Source: Streptomyces sp. LUP30
GTDB lineage: Bacteria > Actinomycetota > Actinomycetes > Streptomycetales > Streptomycetaceae
NCBI RefSeq assembly: GCF_001746365.1
Contig: NZ_MJAJ01000032.1
Span: 27,722-91,721 of the forward strand
Length of the DNA stretch: 64,000 bases
Reading direction: 5' to 3'
Shown in pieces: positions 40,819-49,244 of the stretch. A model generated the notes under the pieces. It had not been told where the DNA came from, did not search any database, and worked only from the letters and a program-made list of their open reading frames with translations. How positions within the stretch are numbered: position 1 is the stretch's first letter; each line of letters starts with the position of its first letter. The translations under genes were made by a program, and so were the position numbers.

Positions 40819-41397
40819 GTGGGGACCGTAACGATCGGCGTGTCGATCGCGGTCCCGGAGCCTCACGGCAGCCTGCTCCAGGAGCGGCGCACAGGCTTCG
40901 GCGACGCCGCGGCTCACGGCATCCCCACCCACGTCACACTGCTGCCGCCCACCGAGGTCGGGGCGGGCGCGCTGCCGGCCGTCGAGGCGCACCTCGCCAC
41001 GGTCGCCGCGGCCGCCCGGCCCTTCCCGATGCGGCTGTCCGGCACCGGCACCTTCCGGCCGCTGTCGCCGGTGGTGTACCTGAGGGTGGTCGAGGGCGCC
41101 GAGACCTGCGCCCGGCTCCAGCAGCGCATCCGGAACGACTCCGGGCCCCTGGTGCGCGAACTGCAGTTCCCCTACCACCCGCACGTCACCGTCGCGCACG
41201 GCATCGACGAGGCGGCGATGGACCGGGCCTACGAGGAGCTCGCCGGTTACGAGGCCGCCTGGGCCTGCACCGGTTTCGCCCTCGCCGAGCAGGGGGCCGA
41301 CGGCGTCTGGCGCAAGCTGCGCGACTATCCGTTCGGCGGCACGGTGGTCCCCCCGCAGGCCGCCCGCCTGGACCGCGGCTCCCTGCCGACGCGCTAG
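40819..41397 (+). CDS. 2'-5' RNA ligase/cyclic phosphodiesterase-like protein
   Basis: A 192-residue 2H-phosphoesterase-type protein. The two catalytic HxT motifs are visible: HVTLLPP near residue 35 and HVTVAHG near residue 125, with typical spacing. The family hydrolyses or forms 2',5'- or cyclic phosphodiester bonds in RNA or nucleotides; the substrate here is unknown. The GTG at 40819 is chosen because GGAGAAG lies just upstream; ATG at 40801 has none. It is a stand-alone gene, with short ATGACGAC-type direct repeats just before it (about 40793-40808). Confidence 0.82.
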   Translation: MGTVTIGVSIAVPEPHGSLLQERRTGFGDAAAHGIPTHVTLLPPTEVGAGALPAVEAHLATVAAAARPFPMRLSGTGTFRPLSPVVYLRVVEGAETCARLQQRIRNDSGPLVRELQFPYHPHVTVAHGIDEAAMDRAYEELAGYEAAWACTGFALAEQGADGVWRKLRDYPFGGTVVPPQAARLDRGSLPTR

Positions 41398-41414
41398 GCG
41401 TCGGGGGACGCCTC

Positions 41415-42170
41415 TCAGATCGGCAGCCGGCGGAACACCCCTCGCGGGACGTGCCGCAGGGCGGACATCGCCACGCGGAGCAGGCCCGGCGCCCACACGG
41501 TCTCCGAGCGGCGGCGCAGCCCCAGTTCGACGGCCGTGGCGACCGCTTCCGGCGTCGTCGCCAGCGGCGGCTGCGGCAGCCCGGCGGTCATCTTCGTCCG
41601 GACGAACCCGGGGCGCACCACCATGACGTGCACGCCCGTGCCGTGCAGCGCGTCGCCGAGGCCCTGGGCGAAGGCGTCGAGGCCGGCCTTGCTGGAGCCG
41701 TAGATGAAGTTCGAGCGGCGGGCCCGCTCCCCGGCAACGGAGGACAGGACGACCAGGGAGCCGTGTCCCTGCGTCTGCAGGGCCCGCGCGGCGATCAGGC
41801 CCGCCGACACCGCCCCCGTGTAGTTGGTCTGCGCGACGCGCACCGCGGCCGCGGGTTCGCGCTCGTCGTGCGCCTGGTCGCCGAGGACGCCGAAGGCGAG
41901 CAGGACGAGATCGACGTCGCCCTCGGCGAACACCTTGCCCAGGACCGCCTCGTGGGCCTCGGGGTCCAGCGCGTCGAACGCGACGGTGTGCGCGTCCGCC
42001 CCCAGCAGGCGCAGTTCCGCGGCCGCCGACTCCAGGGCGGGCGAGGGGCGGCCCGCCAGCCACACCGTGCGGGTACGGCGGGCGATCAGCCGGCGCGCGG
42101 TGGCCAGGGCGATCTCGGACGTGCCGCCGAGGACGAGAAGGGACTGGGGGAGGCCGAAGGCGTCCTTCAT
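41415..42170 (-). CDS. dprE2: DprE2-like short-chain dehydrogenase
   Basis: A 251-residue SDR. It resembles decaprenyl-phosphoryl-2-keto-ribose reductase, the second epimerase subunit that yields polyprenyl-phospho-arabinose. The nucleotide site is LLVLGGTSEIALATARRL, which fits the GGTSEI form of DprE2 rather than the classical GxxxGxG. The active site is SSVAGERARRSNFIYGSSKAGLDAF (Ser, Tyr, Lys). The protein ends in a basic LRHVPRGVFRRLPI tail. The start ATG overlaps the DprE1-like stop (ATGA), as expected for subunits acting together. Confidence 0.88.
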   Translation of the reverse strand: MKDAFGLPQSLLVLGGTSEIALATARRLIARRTRTVWLAGRPSPALESAAAELRLLGADAHTVAFDALDPEAHEAVLGKVFAEGDVDLVLLAFGVLGDQAHDEREPAAAVRVAQTNYTGAVSAGLIAARALQTQGHGSLVVLSSVAGERARRSNFIYGSSKAGLDAFAQGLGDALHGTGVHVMVVRPGFVRTKMTAGLPQPPLATTPEAVATAVELGLRRRSETVWAPGLLRVAMSALRHVPRGVFRRLPI

Positions 42171-43540
42171 GCTGGCTCCTGGAAGTTGAGGCGACGGGCG
42201 AGGTCCGACACGAACACCCCGCGCGGGTCCAGCTCCGCGCGCAGTGCGCGGAAGTCGTCCAGCCGCGGGTACATCGCGGCGAGCAGGTCCGGCCGCAGCC
42301 GGGAGTCCTTGGCGAGGTAGACGCGGCCCCCGGCGGCGGCCACCTCCTCGTCCAGCTCGTCGAGGAAGCCTCCGAGCCCGGGCAGCCCGGCCGGGATGTC
42401 CAGGGCGAGGGTCCAGCCAGGGCGGGGGAAGGAGAGCCAGCCCGGGTCGGCCTCCCCGAACCGCTTGAGGACGGCCAGGAAGGACGGGCAGCGGCGGGCG
42501 GAGACGCGCTGCACGATCCGGCGCAGCGCGTCCTCCTGGCCGTGCCCGACGACGAACTGGTACTGGACGAAGCCGCCGCGGCCGTAGACGCGGTTCCAGT
42601 GGGGGACGCCGTCCAGCGGGTGGAAGAAGGCGGAGAGCCGCTGGAGTTCGCCGGTCCGCGCGCGGGGAGCCCTGCGGTACCAGAGTTCGTTGAACAGTCC
42701 GACGCCGGTGCGGGTGAGCAGGCCGTCCGGCAGGAAGGCGGGCGGGGCCGGGAGCCGGGACGGGCGGAACGACAGCGGCGACCTGCGCGCGCGGGCCGGC
42801 AGCGCGTCCAGGGGCGCGTGGTCGCCGCGGGTCAGCACCGCGCGCCCGGTCGCCGCGCCGCGCGCGAGGAGGTCGATCCACGCGACCGAGTACCGGTAGC
42901 GGTGGTCGCCGGCCGTCAGCCGGGCCATCAGGTCGTCCAGGTCGGCGGCGCGCTCGGTGTCGACCGACATCAGGGAGGTCTCGACCGGCTGCAACCGGAC
43001 CGTGGCCGTCAGGACGATCCCGGTCAGGCCCATGCCGCCGGCGGTCGCGTCGAACAGGGGGCTGCCCTGCCGGACCGTGCGGACCGTGCCGTCGGCGGTG
43101 AGCAGTTCGAAGGCCGTCACATGGCGGGCGAAGGAGCCCGAGACGTGGTGGTTCTTGCCGTGGATGTCGGCGGCGATCGCCCCGCCCACGGTCACGTACC
43201 GGGTGCCGGGGGTCACCGGCACGAACCAGCCGAGCGGCAGCAGGACCTCCATGAGGCGGTGCAGGGAGACGCCCGCGTCGCACAGGACGACGCCCGCGTC
43301 GGCGTCGACGACATGGATCCGGTCCAGTCCGGTGACGTCGATGACCGTGCCGCCCGCGTTCTGCGCCGCGTCCCCGTAGGCGCGCCCCAGGCCTCTGGGG
43401 ATGCCGCCCCGGGCTCCGCAGTCCCGGACGGCCGCCACGGCTTCGGGGTAGGTCCGGGGGCGGATCACCCGCGCGGAGGTGGGAGCCGTACGGCCCCATC
43501 CCGTGACGGAAACTGTCTCGGAGGCGGTCTCGGCAGGCAT
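42167..43540 (-). CDS. dprE1: DprE1-like FAD-dependent oxidoreductase
   Basis: A 457-residue VAO-family flavoprotein matching mycobacterial DprE1 along its length: GWGRTAPTSARV, RGLGRAYGDAAQNAGG, TPGTRYVTVGGAIAADIHGKNHH, GGMGLTGIVL, YRYSVAWID, PHWNRVYGRGGFVQYQFV and VYLAKDSR, which keeps the active-site Lys. It oxidises polyprenyl-phospho-ribose to the 2-keto form. The residue aligned with Cys387 of the M. tuberculosis enzyme is Ala (PGWTLALDIP, about residue 379). ATG at 43540 is chosen because TACGGT lies seven bases upstream; ATG at 43567 is possible. Confidence 0.9.
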   Translation of the reverse strand: MPAETASETVSVTGWGRTAPTSARVIRPRTYPEAVAAVRDCGARGGIPRGLGRAYGDAAQNAGGTVIDVTGLDRIHVVDADAGVVLCDAGVSLHRLMEVLLPLGWFVPVTPGTRYVTVGGAIAADIHGKNHHVSGSFARHVTAFELLTADGTVRTVRQGSPLFDATAGGMGLTGIVLTATVRLQPVETSLMSVDTERAADLDDLMARLTAGDHRYRYSVAWIDLLARGAATGRAVLTRGDHAPLDALPARARRSPLSFRPSRLPAPPAFLPDGLLTRTGVGLFNELWYRRAPRARTGELQRLSAFFHPLDGVPHWNRVYGRGGFVQYQFVVGHGQEDALRRIVQRVSARRCPSFLAVLKRFGEADPGWLSFPRPGWTLALDIPAGLPGLGGFLDELDEEVAAAGGRVYLAKDSRLRPDLLAAMYPRLDDFRALRAELDPRGVFVSDLARRLNFQEPA

Positions 43541-43547
43541 GTCCGCG

Positions 43548-43553
43548 ACCGTA
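43548..43553 (-). promoter_or_regulatory. Candidate leaderless promoter of dprE1
   Basis: TACGGT on the minus strand, seven bases before the ATG at 43540. No ribosome binding site lies between. Confidence 0.45.
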
Positions 43554-43673
43554 TCGCCCCTATCCATCCGAATAGTTGTGAAACGTGAGACTCATCCCCG
43601 AAATGGGTGATTAATGGGATGTCGCCCAATATTGCCGGAGTTCCGTCGGGGTCGACGTGAACAGTGGGTCCAC

Positions 43674-44219
43674 ATGGACGAACTGGATGAACGGGACGAT
43701 CTCGCCGCCCTGGGCGACCTGGCCGACCTCGACCACCGGATCCTCTCGGCGCTGCGCGCCCGGGGCGCGGACCCCGGCGTCGCCCGCGCCGCACGCGCCC
43801 TGTCCCGTGCGGGCGAGCACGGCACGCTGTGGATCGCCGCGGGCGCCGTGGGGGCCGTCGTGGACGGCCCGCGCCGCACCGCCTGGTTGCGCGCCACCGC
43901 CCTCACGGCCGGCGCGCACGTCGCCAGCATGGGCCTGAAGCGGATCGTCCGCCGTCCGCGCCCCGTCCACGTCGAACCCCTGGTGCGCACCGCTGGCCGG
44001 CACTCCTTTCCCAGCTCGCACGCCGCCTCCGCGGCCGCCGCCGCCGTCGCCTACGGCACGCTCGGCGCGTACGCCGTCCCCCCGCTGGCCGCCGCGATGT
44101 GCCTGTCCCGGCTCGTCGTCGGCGTCCACTACCCCTCCGACGTGGCGGCCGGCGCGGCCCTTGGCGCCCTCACCGCATGCCTCGGAGCGCGCTGGACGAG
44201 GGGAGGGCGACGTGGCTGA
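43674..44219 (+). CDS. PAP2-family phosphatase (Rv3807c-like)
   Basis: A 181-residue lipid phosphatase with the three PAP2 signatures: KRIVRRPRPVH, SFPSSHAASAAAAA (Ser in place of the usual Gly before His) and SRLVVGVHYPSDV. About three or four hydrophobic helices are present. By analogy with mycobacterial Rv3807c it would dephosphorylate polyprenyl-phospho-5-phosphoribose to polyprenyl-phospho-ribose. It overlaps the UbiA-type gene by eight bases and is divergent from dprE1-dprE2. ATG at 43674 is chosen on alignment to the family; no strong ribosome binding site is visible. Confidence 0.85.
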   Translation: MDELDERDDLAALGDLADLDHRILSALRARGADPGVARAARALSRAGEHGTLWIAAGAVGAVVDGPRRTAWLRATALTAGAHVASMGLKRIVRRPRPVHVEPLVRTAGRHSFPSSHAASAAAAAVAYGTLGAYAVPPLAAAMCLSRLVVGVHYPSDVAAGAALGALTACLGARWTRGGRRG

Positions 44220-45162
44220 GGTCCTGCTGCACCAGCAGCGCACGCGCCGCCCGCAGCCGCCCCGGCCGCCGGTCCGCCCCGGCACCCTCCTCGGCGGTCT
44301 CCTGCGCACCGCCCGCCCCAGGCAGTGGATCAAGAACGTGCTGGTCGCCGCCGCCCCCGCCGCCGCGGGCCGGCTCTTCACCTCGCACGCTCTCGTCCAA
44401 CTCGCCCTGACCTTCGCCCTGTTCACCGCCTGCTCGGCCGCCGTCTACCTGGTCAACGACGCCCGCGACGCCGAGGCCGACCGCGCCCACCCCACCAAAC
44501 GGCACCGCCCGGTCGCCGCCGGCCAGGTGCCGGCGCCCCTCGCCTACGCCGTCGGGGGCGCCCTCGCGGTCCTCGCGCCGCTCGCCGCGGCCCGGCTGGC
44601 CAACCCCGCCGTCGCCTCGCTCCTGGCCGCCTATCTGGCCATGCAACTGGCGTACTGCCTCCGTCTGAAACACGTCCTGGTCGTCGACCTCGTCGTCGTC
44701 ACGACCGGCTTCCTGATGCGGGCCACGGCAGGCGGCCTCGCCCTCGGCATCCCCCTGTCCCGGTGGTTCCTGATCACCACCGGGTTCGGCGCGCTGTTCA
44801 TGGTCGCGGCCAAGCGCTACTCCGAGGCCGTCCAGATGGCCGGGCGCGCGGGCGCCACCCGCGCGCTGCTCACCGAGTACACCACCGGCTACCTGCGCTT
44901 CGTCTGGCAGCTGGCCGCCGGGGTAGCCGTCCTCGGCTACTGCCTGTGGGCCCTGGAGGAGGGCGGCGTCGCACAGGCGAGCGTGCTGCCGTGGCGACAG
45001 CTCTCCGTCGTCGCCTTCGTCCTGGCGGTCCTGCGCTACGCGGTCTTCGCCGACCGGGGCGCCGCCGGAGAGCCCGAGGAGGTCGTCCTCGGCGACCGCG
45101 CCCTCGCCCTCATCGCCCTGGCCTGGCTCGCCATGTACGGGCTCGCGGTGGCCGACTGGTAG
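44212..45162 (+). CDS. UbiA-family polyprenyl-phosphate phosphoribosyltransferase
   Basis: A 316-residue integral membrane prenyltransferase. The first Asp motif is LVNDARDAEADRAHPTKRHRPVAAG (NDxxDxxxD), preceded by ARPRQWIKNVLV, which is typical of decaprenyl-phosphate phosphoribose synthase (Rv3806c). About eight or nine helices follow, with RLKHVLVVDLVVV and AKRYSEAVQM in the cytoplasmic loops. It attaches phosphoribose from PRPP to a polyprenyl phosphate. The GTG at 44212 has a GGGGAGGG site and overlaps the PAP2 stop, so it is translationally coupled. Confidence 0.9.
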   Translation: MAEVLLHQQRTRRPQPPRPPVRPGTLLGGLLRTARPRQWIKNVLVAAAPAAAGRLFTSHALVQLALTFALFTACSAAVYLVNDARDAEADRAHPTKRHRPVAAGQVPAPLAYAVGGALAVLAPLAAARLANPAVASLLAAYLAMQLAYCLRLKHVLVVDLVVVTTGFLMRATAGGLALGIPLSRWFLITTGFGALFMVAAKRYSEAVQMAGRAGATRALLTEYTTGYLRFVWQLAAGVAVLGYCLWALEEGGVAQASVLPWRQLSVVAFVLAVLRYAVFADRGAAGEPEEVVLGDRALALIALAWLAMYGLAVADW

Positions 45163-45259
45163 CCTCCCGCGCCGCCCGCCGGGGAGTGTCCCGCGTTTTC
45201 GGGGTACCCGAACCCGGGGACTTCCGCGTCAGCCGCGTGGAGCAGGGCAGAGTGGGATC

Positions 45260-46177
45260 ATGGACTGGCTGAAAAAGCTTCCCGGCGTCGGGCCGTGGGT
45301 CGTGCGCCTCATGGCCACGCACGCATGGCGATCGTACGAGCGCCTGGACCGGGTGAAGTGGACGAGGCTGGCCGCCGCCATGACCTTCGTCAGCTTCGTC
45401 GCCCTCTTCCCGCTGCTCACCGTCGCCGCGGCCATCGCCGCCGCCACACTGAGCGAGTCCCAGCAGCAGGAACTCCAGGACAAGATCGCCGACCAGGTCC
45501 CCGGCATCTCCGACCAGCTCGACGTCCACAGCCTCGTCCAGAACGCCGGCACCGTCGGTTCCATCGCCGGCGCGATCCTGCTGCTCACCGGCATCGGCTG
45601 GGTCGGCCAGATGCGGGACTGTCTGCGCGCGGTGTGGGAGTGCCCCGACAAGGACGAGAATCCGGTCCTCGCCAAGGCCAAGGACGCGGGCGTCCTCGTC
45701 GGCCTCGGCGGCGCGCTCCTGCTGACCATCGCCATCTCCACCCTCGCCTCCGCCCTGGTCGGCTGGATCACCGACGAGCTGGGCATCGACAAGGCCGGGT
45801 GGGGCAGCGTCCTGTTGCGCCTCGCCGCGTTCTCCGTCGCCGTGCTCGCCGACTTCCTCCTGCTGCTGTACGTCCTGACGCTGCTGCCCGGCGTCGAACC
45901 GACCCGGCGCCGGCTCGTCGTCGCCGCGCTCATCGGCGCCGTCGGCTTCGAACTGCTGAAACTGCTGCTGAGCGGCTATATGCAGGGCGTGGCCGCGAAG
46001 AGCATGTACGGCGCGTTCGGCGTGCCCATCGCCCTGCTGCTGTGGATCAACTTCACCTCGAAGCTGGTCCTGTACTGCGCGGCCTGGACGGCGACGGGCC
46101 GTGCCCCCGACAACCCCCGGGACATCGACGTCAGCGACGACGTCGTACCAGGTCCGGCAGCGGCCAGCGGCGGTTGA
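45260..46177 (+). CDS. YihY/BrkB family membrane protein
   Basis: A 305-residue protein with six hydrophobic helices of the YihY/BrkB (formerly RNase BN) family. It contains RLAAAMTFVSFVALFPLLTVAAAIAA, TGIGWVGQMRDCLRAVW and the C-terminal YGAFGVPIALLLWINFTSKLVLYCAAW. The biochemical role of the family is not settled; transport has been suggested. It is encoded downstream of the UbiA-type gene with a 97-base gap. Its 3' end overlaps the convergent carboxypeptidase gene by 47 bases. Confidence 0.9.
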   Translation: MDWLKKLPGVGPWVVRLMATHAWRSYERLDRVKWTRLAAAMTFVSFVALFPLLTVAAAIAAATLSESQQQELQDKIADQVPGISDQLDVHSLVQNAGTVGSIAGAILLLTGIGWVGQMRDCLRAVWECPDKDENPVLAKAKDAGVLVGLGGALLLTIAISTLASALVGWITDELGIDKAGWGSVLLRLAAFSVAVLADFLLLLYVLTLLPGVEPTRRRLVVAALIGAVGFELLKLLLSGYMQGVAAKSMYGAFGVPIALLLWINFTSKLVLYCAAWTATGRAPDNPRDIDVSDDVVPGPAAASGG

Positions 46178-47450
46178 CCAGGAACGCGCCGCCCGCGAGC
46201 AGCACCAGCAGACCGCCGGTGATCGCCAGCGCGATCCACATCCCGCCGGAGCCGCCGCCGGCCACCGCACCCGCCACCGGCCTGTGCGACACGCTCCCCG
46301 AGCCGCCGGCCTGACCGTCCTCCGCGGGGGACGACGGCTTCGCGCCGGGCTGCGCGCTGCCCTGCGCCCCCTGCGGCCGGACCAGTTCTCCCACCGGCGT
46401 CACCTTGCCGGCCGCCTGGAAGCCCCAGTCGAGCAGCGTGGCGGCCTCCTTGTAGACCTCGTTGTGATCCGTCTTCGACGGGTTCATGACCGTCACCAGC
46501 AGCACCTTGCCGTTGCGCTCGGCGACGCCGGTGAAGGTGGCGCCCGCGTTGGTGGTGTTGCCGTTCTTCACGCCCGCGATGCCCGGGTACTGCGTGATGT
46601 CGTAGTCGCCGCTCAGCAAGCGGTTGGTGTTCTGGATCTCGAACGTGCCGCGGCTCGTCTTCCCCTTCTTGTTCTTCGTCGTCTCCCCGGGGAACTTGGC
46701 CGAGACCGTCGAGCAGTACTCCCGGAAGTCGGCCTTCTGCAGGCCCGAACGGGCGAACAGCGTCAGGTCGTACGCCGAGGACACCTGGCCCGGGGCGTCG
46801 TAACCGTCGGGGGAGACGACGTGCGTGTCGAGGGCCTGGAGCTCCCCGGCGTGCTCGTTCATCTCCTTCACGGTGGCCGCCACACCGCCGTTCATCGCCG
46901 ACAGCACGTGCACGGCGTCGTTGCCGGAGCGCAGGAAGACGCCGAGCCACAGGTCGTGGACCGTGTACGTCTCGCCCTCCTTTATGCCGACGAGGCTGGA
47001 GCCGGCCCCCATCCCGGCCAGGTCCTTCGGATCCACCTTGTGCACCGTGTTCTTGGGGAACCTCGGCAGCACCGTGTCGGCGAAGAGCATCTTCATGGTG
47101 CTCGCCGGGGGCAGCCGCCAGTGCGCGTTGTGCGAGGCCAGCACATCGCCCGACTCGGCGTCCGCGACGATCCACGACCGCGCGGTGAGGTCCTTGGGCA
47201 GTACCGGCGCACCGCCCGCGATCGCCACCTGCGTCCCGGCCTGCCCGAGTCTCGTGCCGCCCACGGTCGACATGTTCGCCGGGGGAGCGACCGACGGACC
47301 GGCCGTCGACGAGGCCGAGGGCGAGCCCGACGGCGAGGCGGACGCCGCCGGCGACGGACTCGGCGCGGCGAGCGAGACGGGCGCGGTCAGCGCGAGGGAC
47401 GCGAGGGTCGCGGAGGTGACCAGCAGGGCACGCCTGACGGTCTGCTTCAT
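46131..47450 (-). CDS. D-alanyl-D-alanine carboxypeptidase (S11 family PBP)
   Basis: A 439-residue secreted, membrane-anchored penicillin-binding protein that trims peptidoglycan pentapeptides. It has a signal peptide (1-29), an Ala/Ser/Pro-rich linker (30-60), the catalytic PPASTMK with Ser117 and Lys120, RSGNDA as the SxN motif and GVKNGNTTNAG in place of the usual KTG. A C-terminal membrane helix follows (GGMWIALAITGGLLVLLAGGAFLV) with a basic tail. ATG at 47450 gives the signal peptide; the longer frame is unlikely. The KNG triad deviates from the textbook motif. Confidence 0.93.
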   Translation of the reverse strand: MKQTVRRALLVTSATLASLALTAPVSLAAPSPSPAASASPSGSPSASSTAGPSVAPPANMSTVGGTRLGQAGTQVAIAGGAPVLPKDLTARSWIVADAESGDVLASHNAHWRLPPASTMKMLFADTVLPRFPKNTVHKVDPKDLAGMGAGSSLVGIKEGETYTVHDLWLGVFLRSGNDAVHVLSAMNGGVAATVKEMNEHAGELQALDTHVVSPDGYDAPGQVSSAYDLTLFARSGLQKADFREYCSTVSAKFPGETTKNKKGKTSRGTFEIQNTNRLLSGDYDITQYPGIAGVKNGNTTNAGATFTGVAERNGKVLLVTVMNPSKTDHNEVYKEAATLLDWGFQAAGKVTPVGELVRPQGAQGSAQPGAKPSSPAEDGQAGGSGSVSHRPVAGAVAGGGSGGMWIALAITGGLLVLLAGGAFLVNRRWPLPDLVRRRR

Positions 47451-47541
47451 GGGTGCGGGCACGACGGAGAAATTACCCGGCGCACGACGGGAAGTCCCGC
47501 CGCCCTCCCCACCCCCGTCACGGAACAGGACACCGGGCGGC

Positions 47542-47547
47542 GATACT
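47542..47547 (+). promoter_or_regulatory. Candidate leaderless promoter of the SCO4848-type gene
   Basis: GATACT lies exactly six bases before the ATG. The identical hexamer and spacing precede the response regulator gene (53130-53135, minus strand). Confidence 0.4.
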
Positions 47548-47553
47548 GAACGC

Positions 47554-47793
47554 ATGACGCTCAGCCGCCGCCTCTCCTGGTTCCTGCTCGCCTTCGGGGT
47601 GTGGAGCTGGATCATCTGGATCACTTTCGTCAAGAACCTGGTCAAGGACGGCAGCGGGCTCGCCTTCGACGACGGCCACCCCACGGCCTACTTCTGGGTG
47701 CACCTCACGCTCGCCGTCGTCTCCTTCCTCTTGGGGACGGCCGTCGGAGCCATCGGGTTGCGTGGTCTGCGCGCACTGGGCCGGACGTCATAG
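47554..47793 (+). CDS. SCO4848-family small membrane protein
   Basis: A 79-residue protein with two hydrophobic helices (RLSWFLLAFGVWSWIIWITFV and AYFWVHLTLAVVSFLLGTAVGAIGL) and the motif DDGHPTAYFWVH between them. It matches the small actinobacterial SCO4848 family of unknown function. It lies two bases before the metallophosphoesterase gene, with which it is surely co-transcribed. It is divergent from the carboxypeptidase gene. Confidence 0.85.
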   Translation: MTLSRRLSWFLLAFGVWSWIIWITFVKNLVKDGSGLAFDDGHPTAYFWVHLTLAVVSFLLGTAVGAIGLRGLRALGRTS

Positions 47794-47795
47794 CC

Positions 47796-49061
47796 GTGCT
47801 GATCGTCTTCGCGCTGCTCGCTCTCACTCTCCTGGCCGCGGCCAACTGGTACCTGTGGCGCCGACTGTTCCGCGACACGACCCGCGGCCCCGGCCGGGCG
47901 CGCCGCGGCGGCGCGGCGCTGCTCGCGGGCGGCTGGGCGCTGGCGATCGGCGCCGTGGTCGCCGAACGCACCGGCGCGCCCTTCTGGCTGCAGCGGATCC
48001 TGGCCTGGCCGGGCTTCCTGTGGCTGGCGGTCTCGGTCTACCTGCTGCTGGCCGTCCTCGCGGGCGAGGCCGTACGGCCGCTGCTGCGCCGCCTCCTGGA
48101 GCGGCGGGCCCGCGCCGGCACGACCGCCGGGGCGCCCGTCGCCCCCGCGCGTCCCGAACCCCTCCCGGTGGGAGCGCGGGCGGCCGGCGAGGCCGCTGAC
48201 GGGACACCCCCGACGCCCGTCTCCGCGACGACGCCCGAGCCCTCTCGCCGGTTGTTCGTCTCCCGTGCGGTGGCCGGCGCGGCGGCCGCGGCCGCCCTCG
48301 GCACGGTCGGCTACGGCACCTACGGCGTGCTGCGCGGCCCCCGCGTCAAGCGGGTGACCGTGCCCCTCGCCAAGCTCCCGCGCGCCGCCCACGGCTACCG
48401 CATCGCCGTCGTCAGCGACATCCACCTGAGCCCGGTCCTGGGCCGGGACTTCGCGCAGAAGGTCGTCGACACGATCAACGGGACCCAGCCCGACCTGATC
48501 GCGGTCGTCGGCGACCTCGTCGACGGCAGCGTCAAGGACCTGGGCCCGGCCGCCGCCCCCCTGGCCCGGCTGAAGGCCCGTCACGGCAGTTACTTCGTGA
48601 CCGGCAACCACGAGTACTTCTCCGGCGCCGCGCAGTGGGTCGAGGAGGTGCGGCGGCTCGGCCTGGACCCGCTGGAGAACGCCCGCACCGAGCTGCCCTG
48701 GTTCGACCTGGCCGGCGTGAACGACATCGCGGGCGAGAGCGAGGGCCAGGGCCCCGACTTCGCCAAGGCCCTCGGCGACCGGGACACCGGGCGCGCGTGC
48801 GTGCTCCTCGCGCACCAGCCCGTCCAGATCCACGACGCCGTACGCCACGGCGTCGACCTCCAGCTCTCCGGGCACACCCACGGCGGCCAGCTGTGGCCCG
48901 GCAACTTCCTCGCCGCGGCCGCGAACCCGACCGTCGCGGGCCTGGAACGCTACGGCGACACCCAGTTGTACGTGTCGCGGGGCGCGGGCGCCTGGGGTCC
49001 GCCCACGCGCGTGGGCGCACCCTCGGACATCACCGTCGTCGAACTGGCCTCCACGCACTGA
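47796..49061 (+). CDS. Membrane-anchored metallophosphoesterase
   Basis: A 421-residue protein. Four or so N-terminal hydrophobic helices and a Pro/Ala linker lead into a calcineurin-like phosphoesterase domain (about 195-421). Metal ligands are visible as VVSDIHLSPVLGR, VVGDLVDGSV, FVTGNHEYFSG and LSGHTHGGQLWPGN, the YkuE/YaeI pattern, which suggests action on a phospholipid headgroup or other extracytoplasmic phosphoester. The GTG at 47796 begins two bases after the upstream stop. The domain should face the outside given the helix count, but topology is unsure. Confidence 0.9.
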   Translation: MLIVFALLALTLLAAANWYLWRRLFRDTTRGPGRARRGGAALLAGGWALAIGAVVAERTGAPFWLQRILAWPGFLWLAVSVYLLLAVLAGEAVRPLLRRLLERRARAGTTAGAPVAPARPEPLPVGARAAGEAADGTPPTPVSATTPEPSRRLFVSRAVAGAAAAAALGTVGYGTYGVLRGPRVKRVTVPLAKLPRAAHGYRIAVVSDIHLSPVLGRDFAQKVVDTINGTQPDLIAVVGDLVDGSVKDLGPAAAPLARLKARHGSYFVTGNHEYFSGAAQWVEEVRRLGLDPLENARTELPWFDLAGVNDIAGESEGQGPDFAKALGDRDTGRACVLLAHQPVQIHDAVRHGVDLQLSGHTHGGQLWPGNFLAAAANPTVAGLERYGDTQLYVSRGAGAWGPPTRVGAPSDITVVELASTH

Positions 49062-49244
49062 CGGGAAAGCCCGAGAAGAACCTGTGAAACCCGGCGGAAA
49101 CACCCGTCGGTAAGTTCTTTCTCATCTCGTCGGAATCCTCTTCCGCCGCCTGAAACTCCTGTGATTAGGTGAGCCCGCCGCCAAGGGGAGCGGCACTTTT
49201 TGTGGACTGGGCCGCTCCGGCGGCCTGGGGAGGCAGGACACCCG

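Noticed and set aside
45200..45230. Near-palindrome TTCGGGGTACCCGAA as an operator upstream of the YihY gene
   Set aside because: The arms are imperfect around the centre and the sequence is expected by chance in such GC-rich DNA; no promoter element lies nearby.
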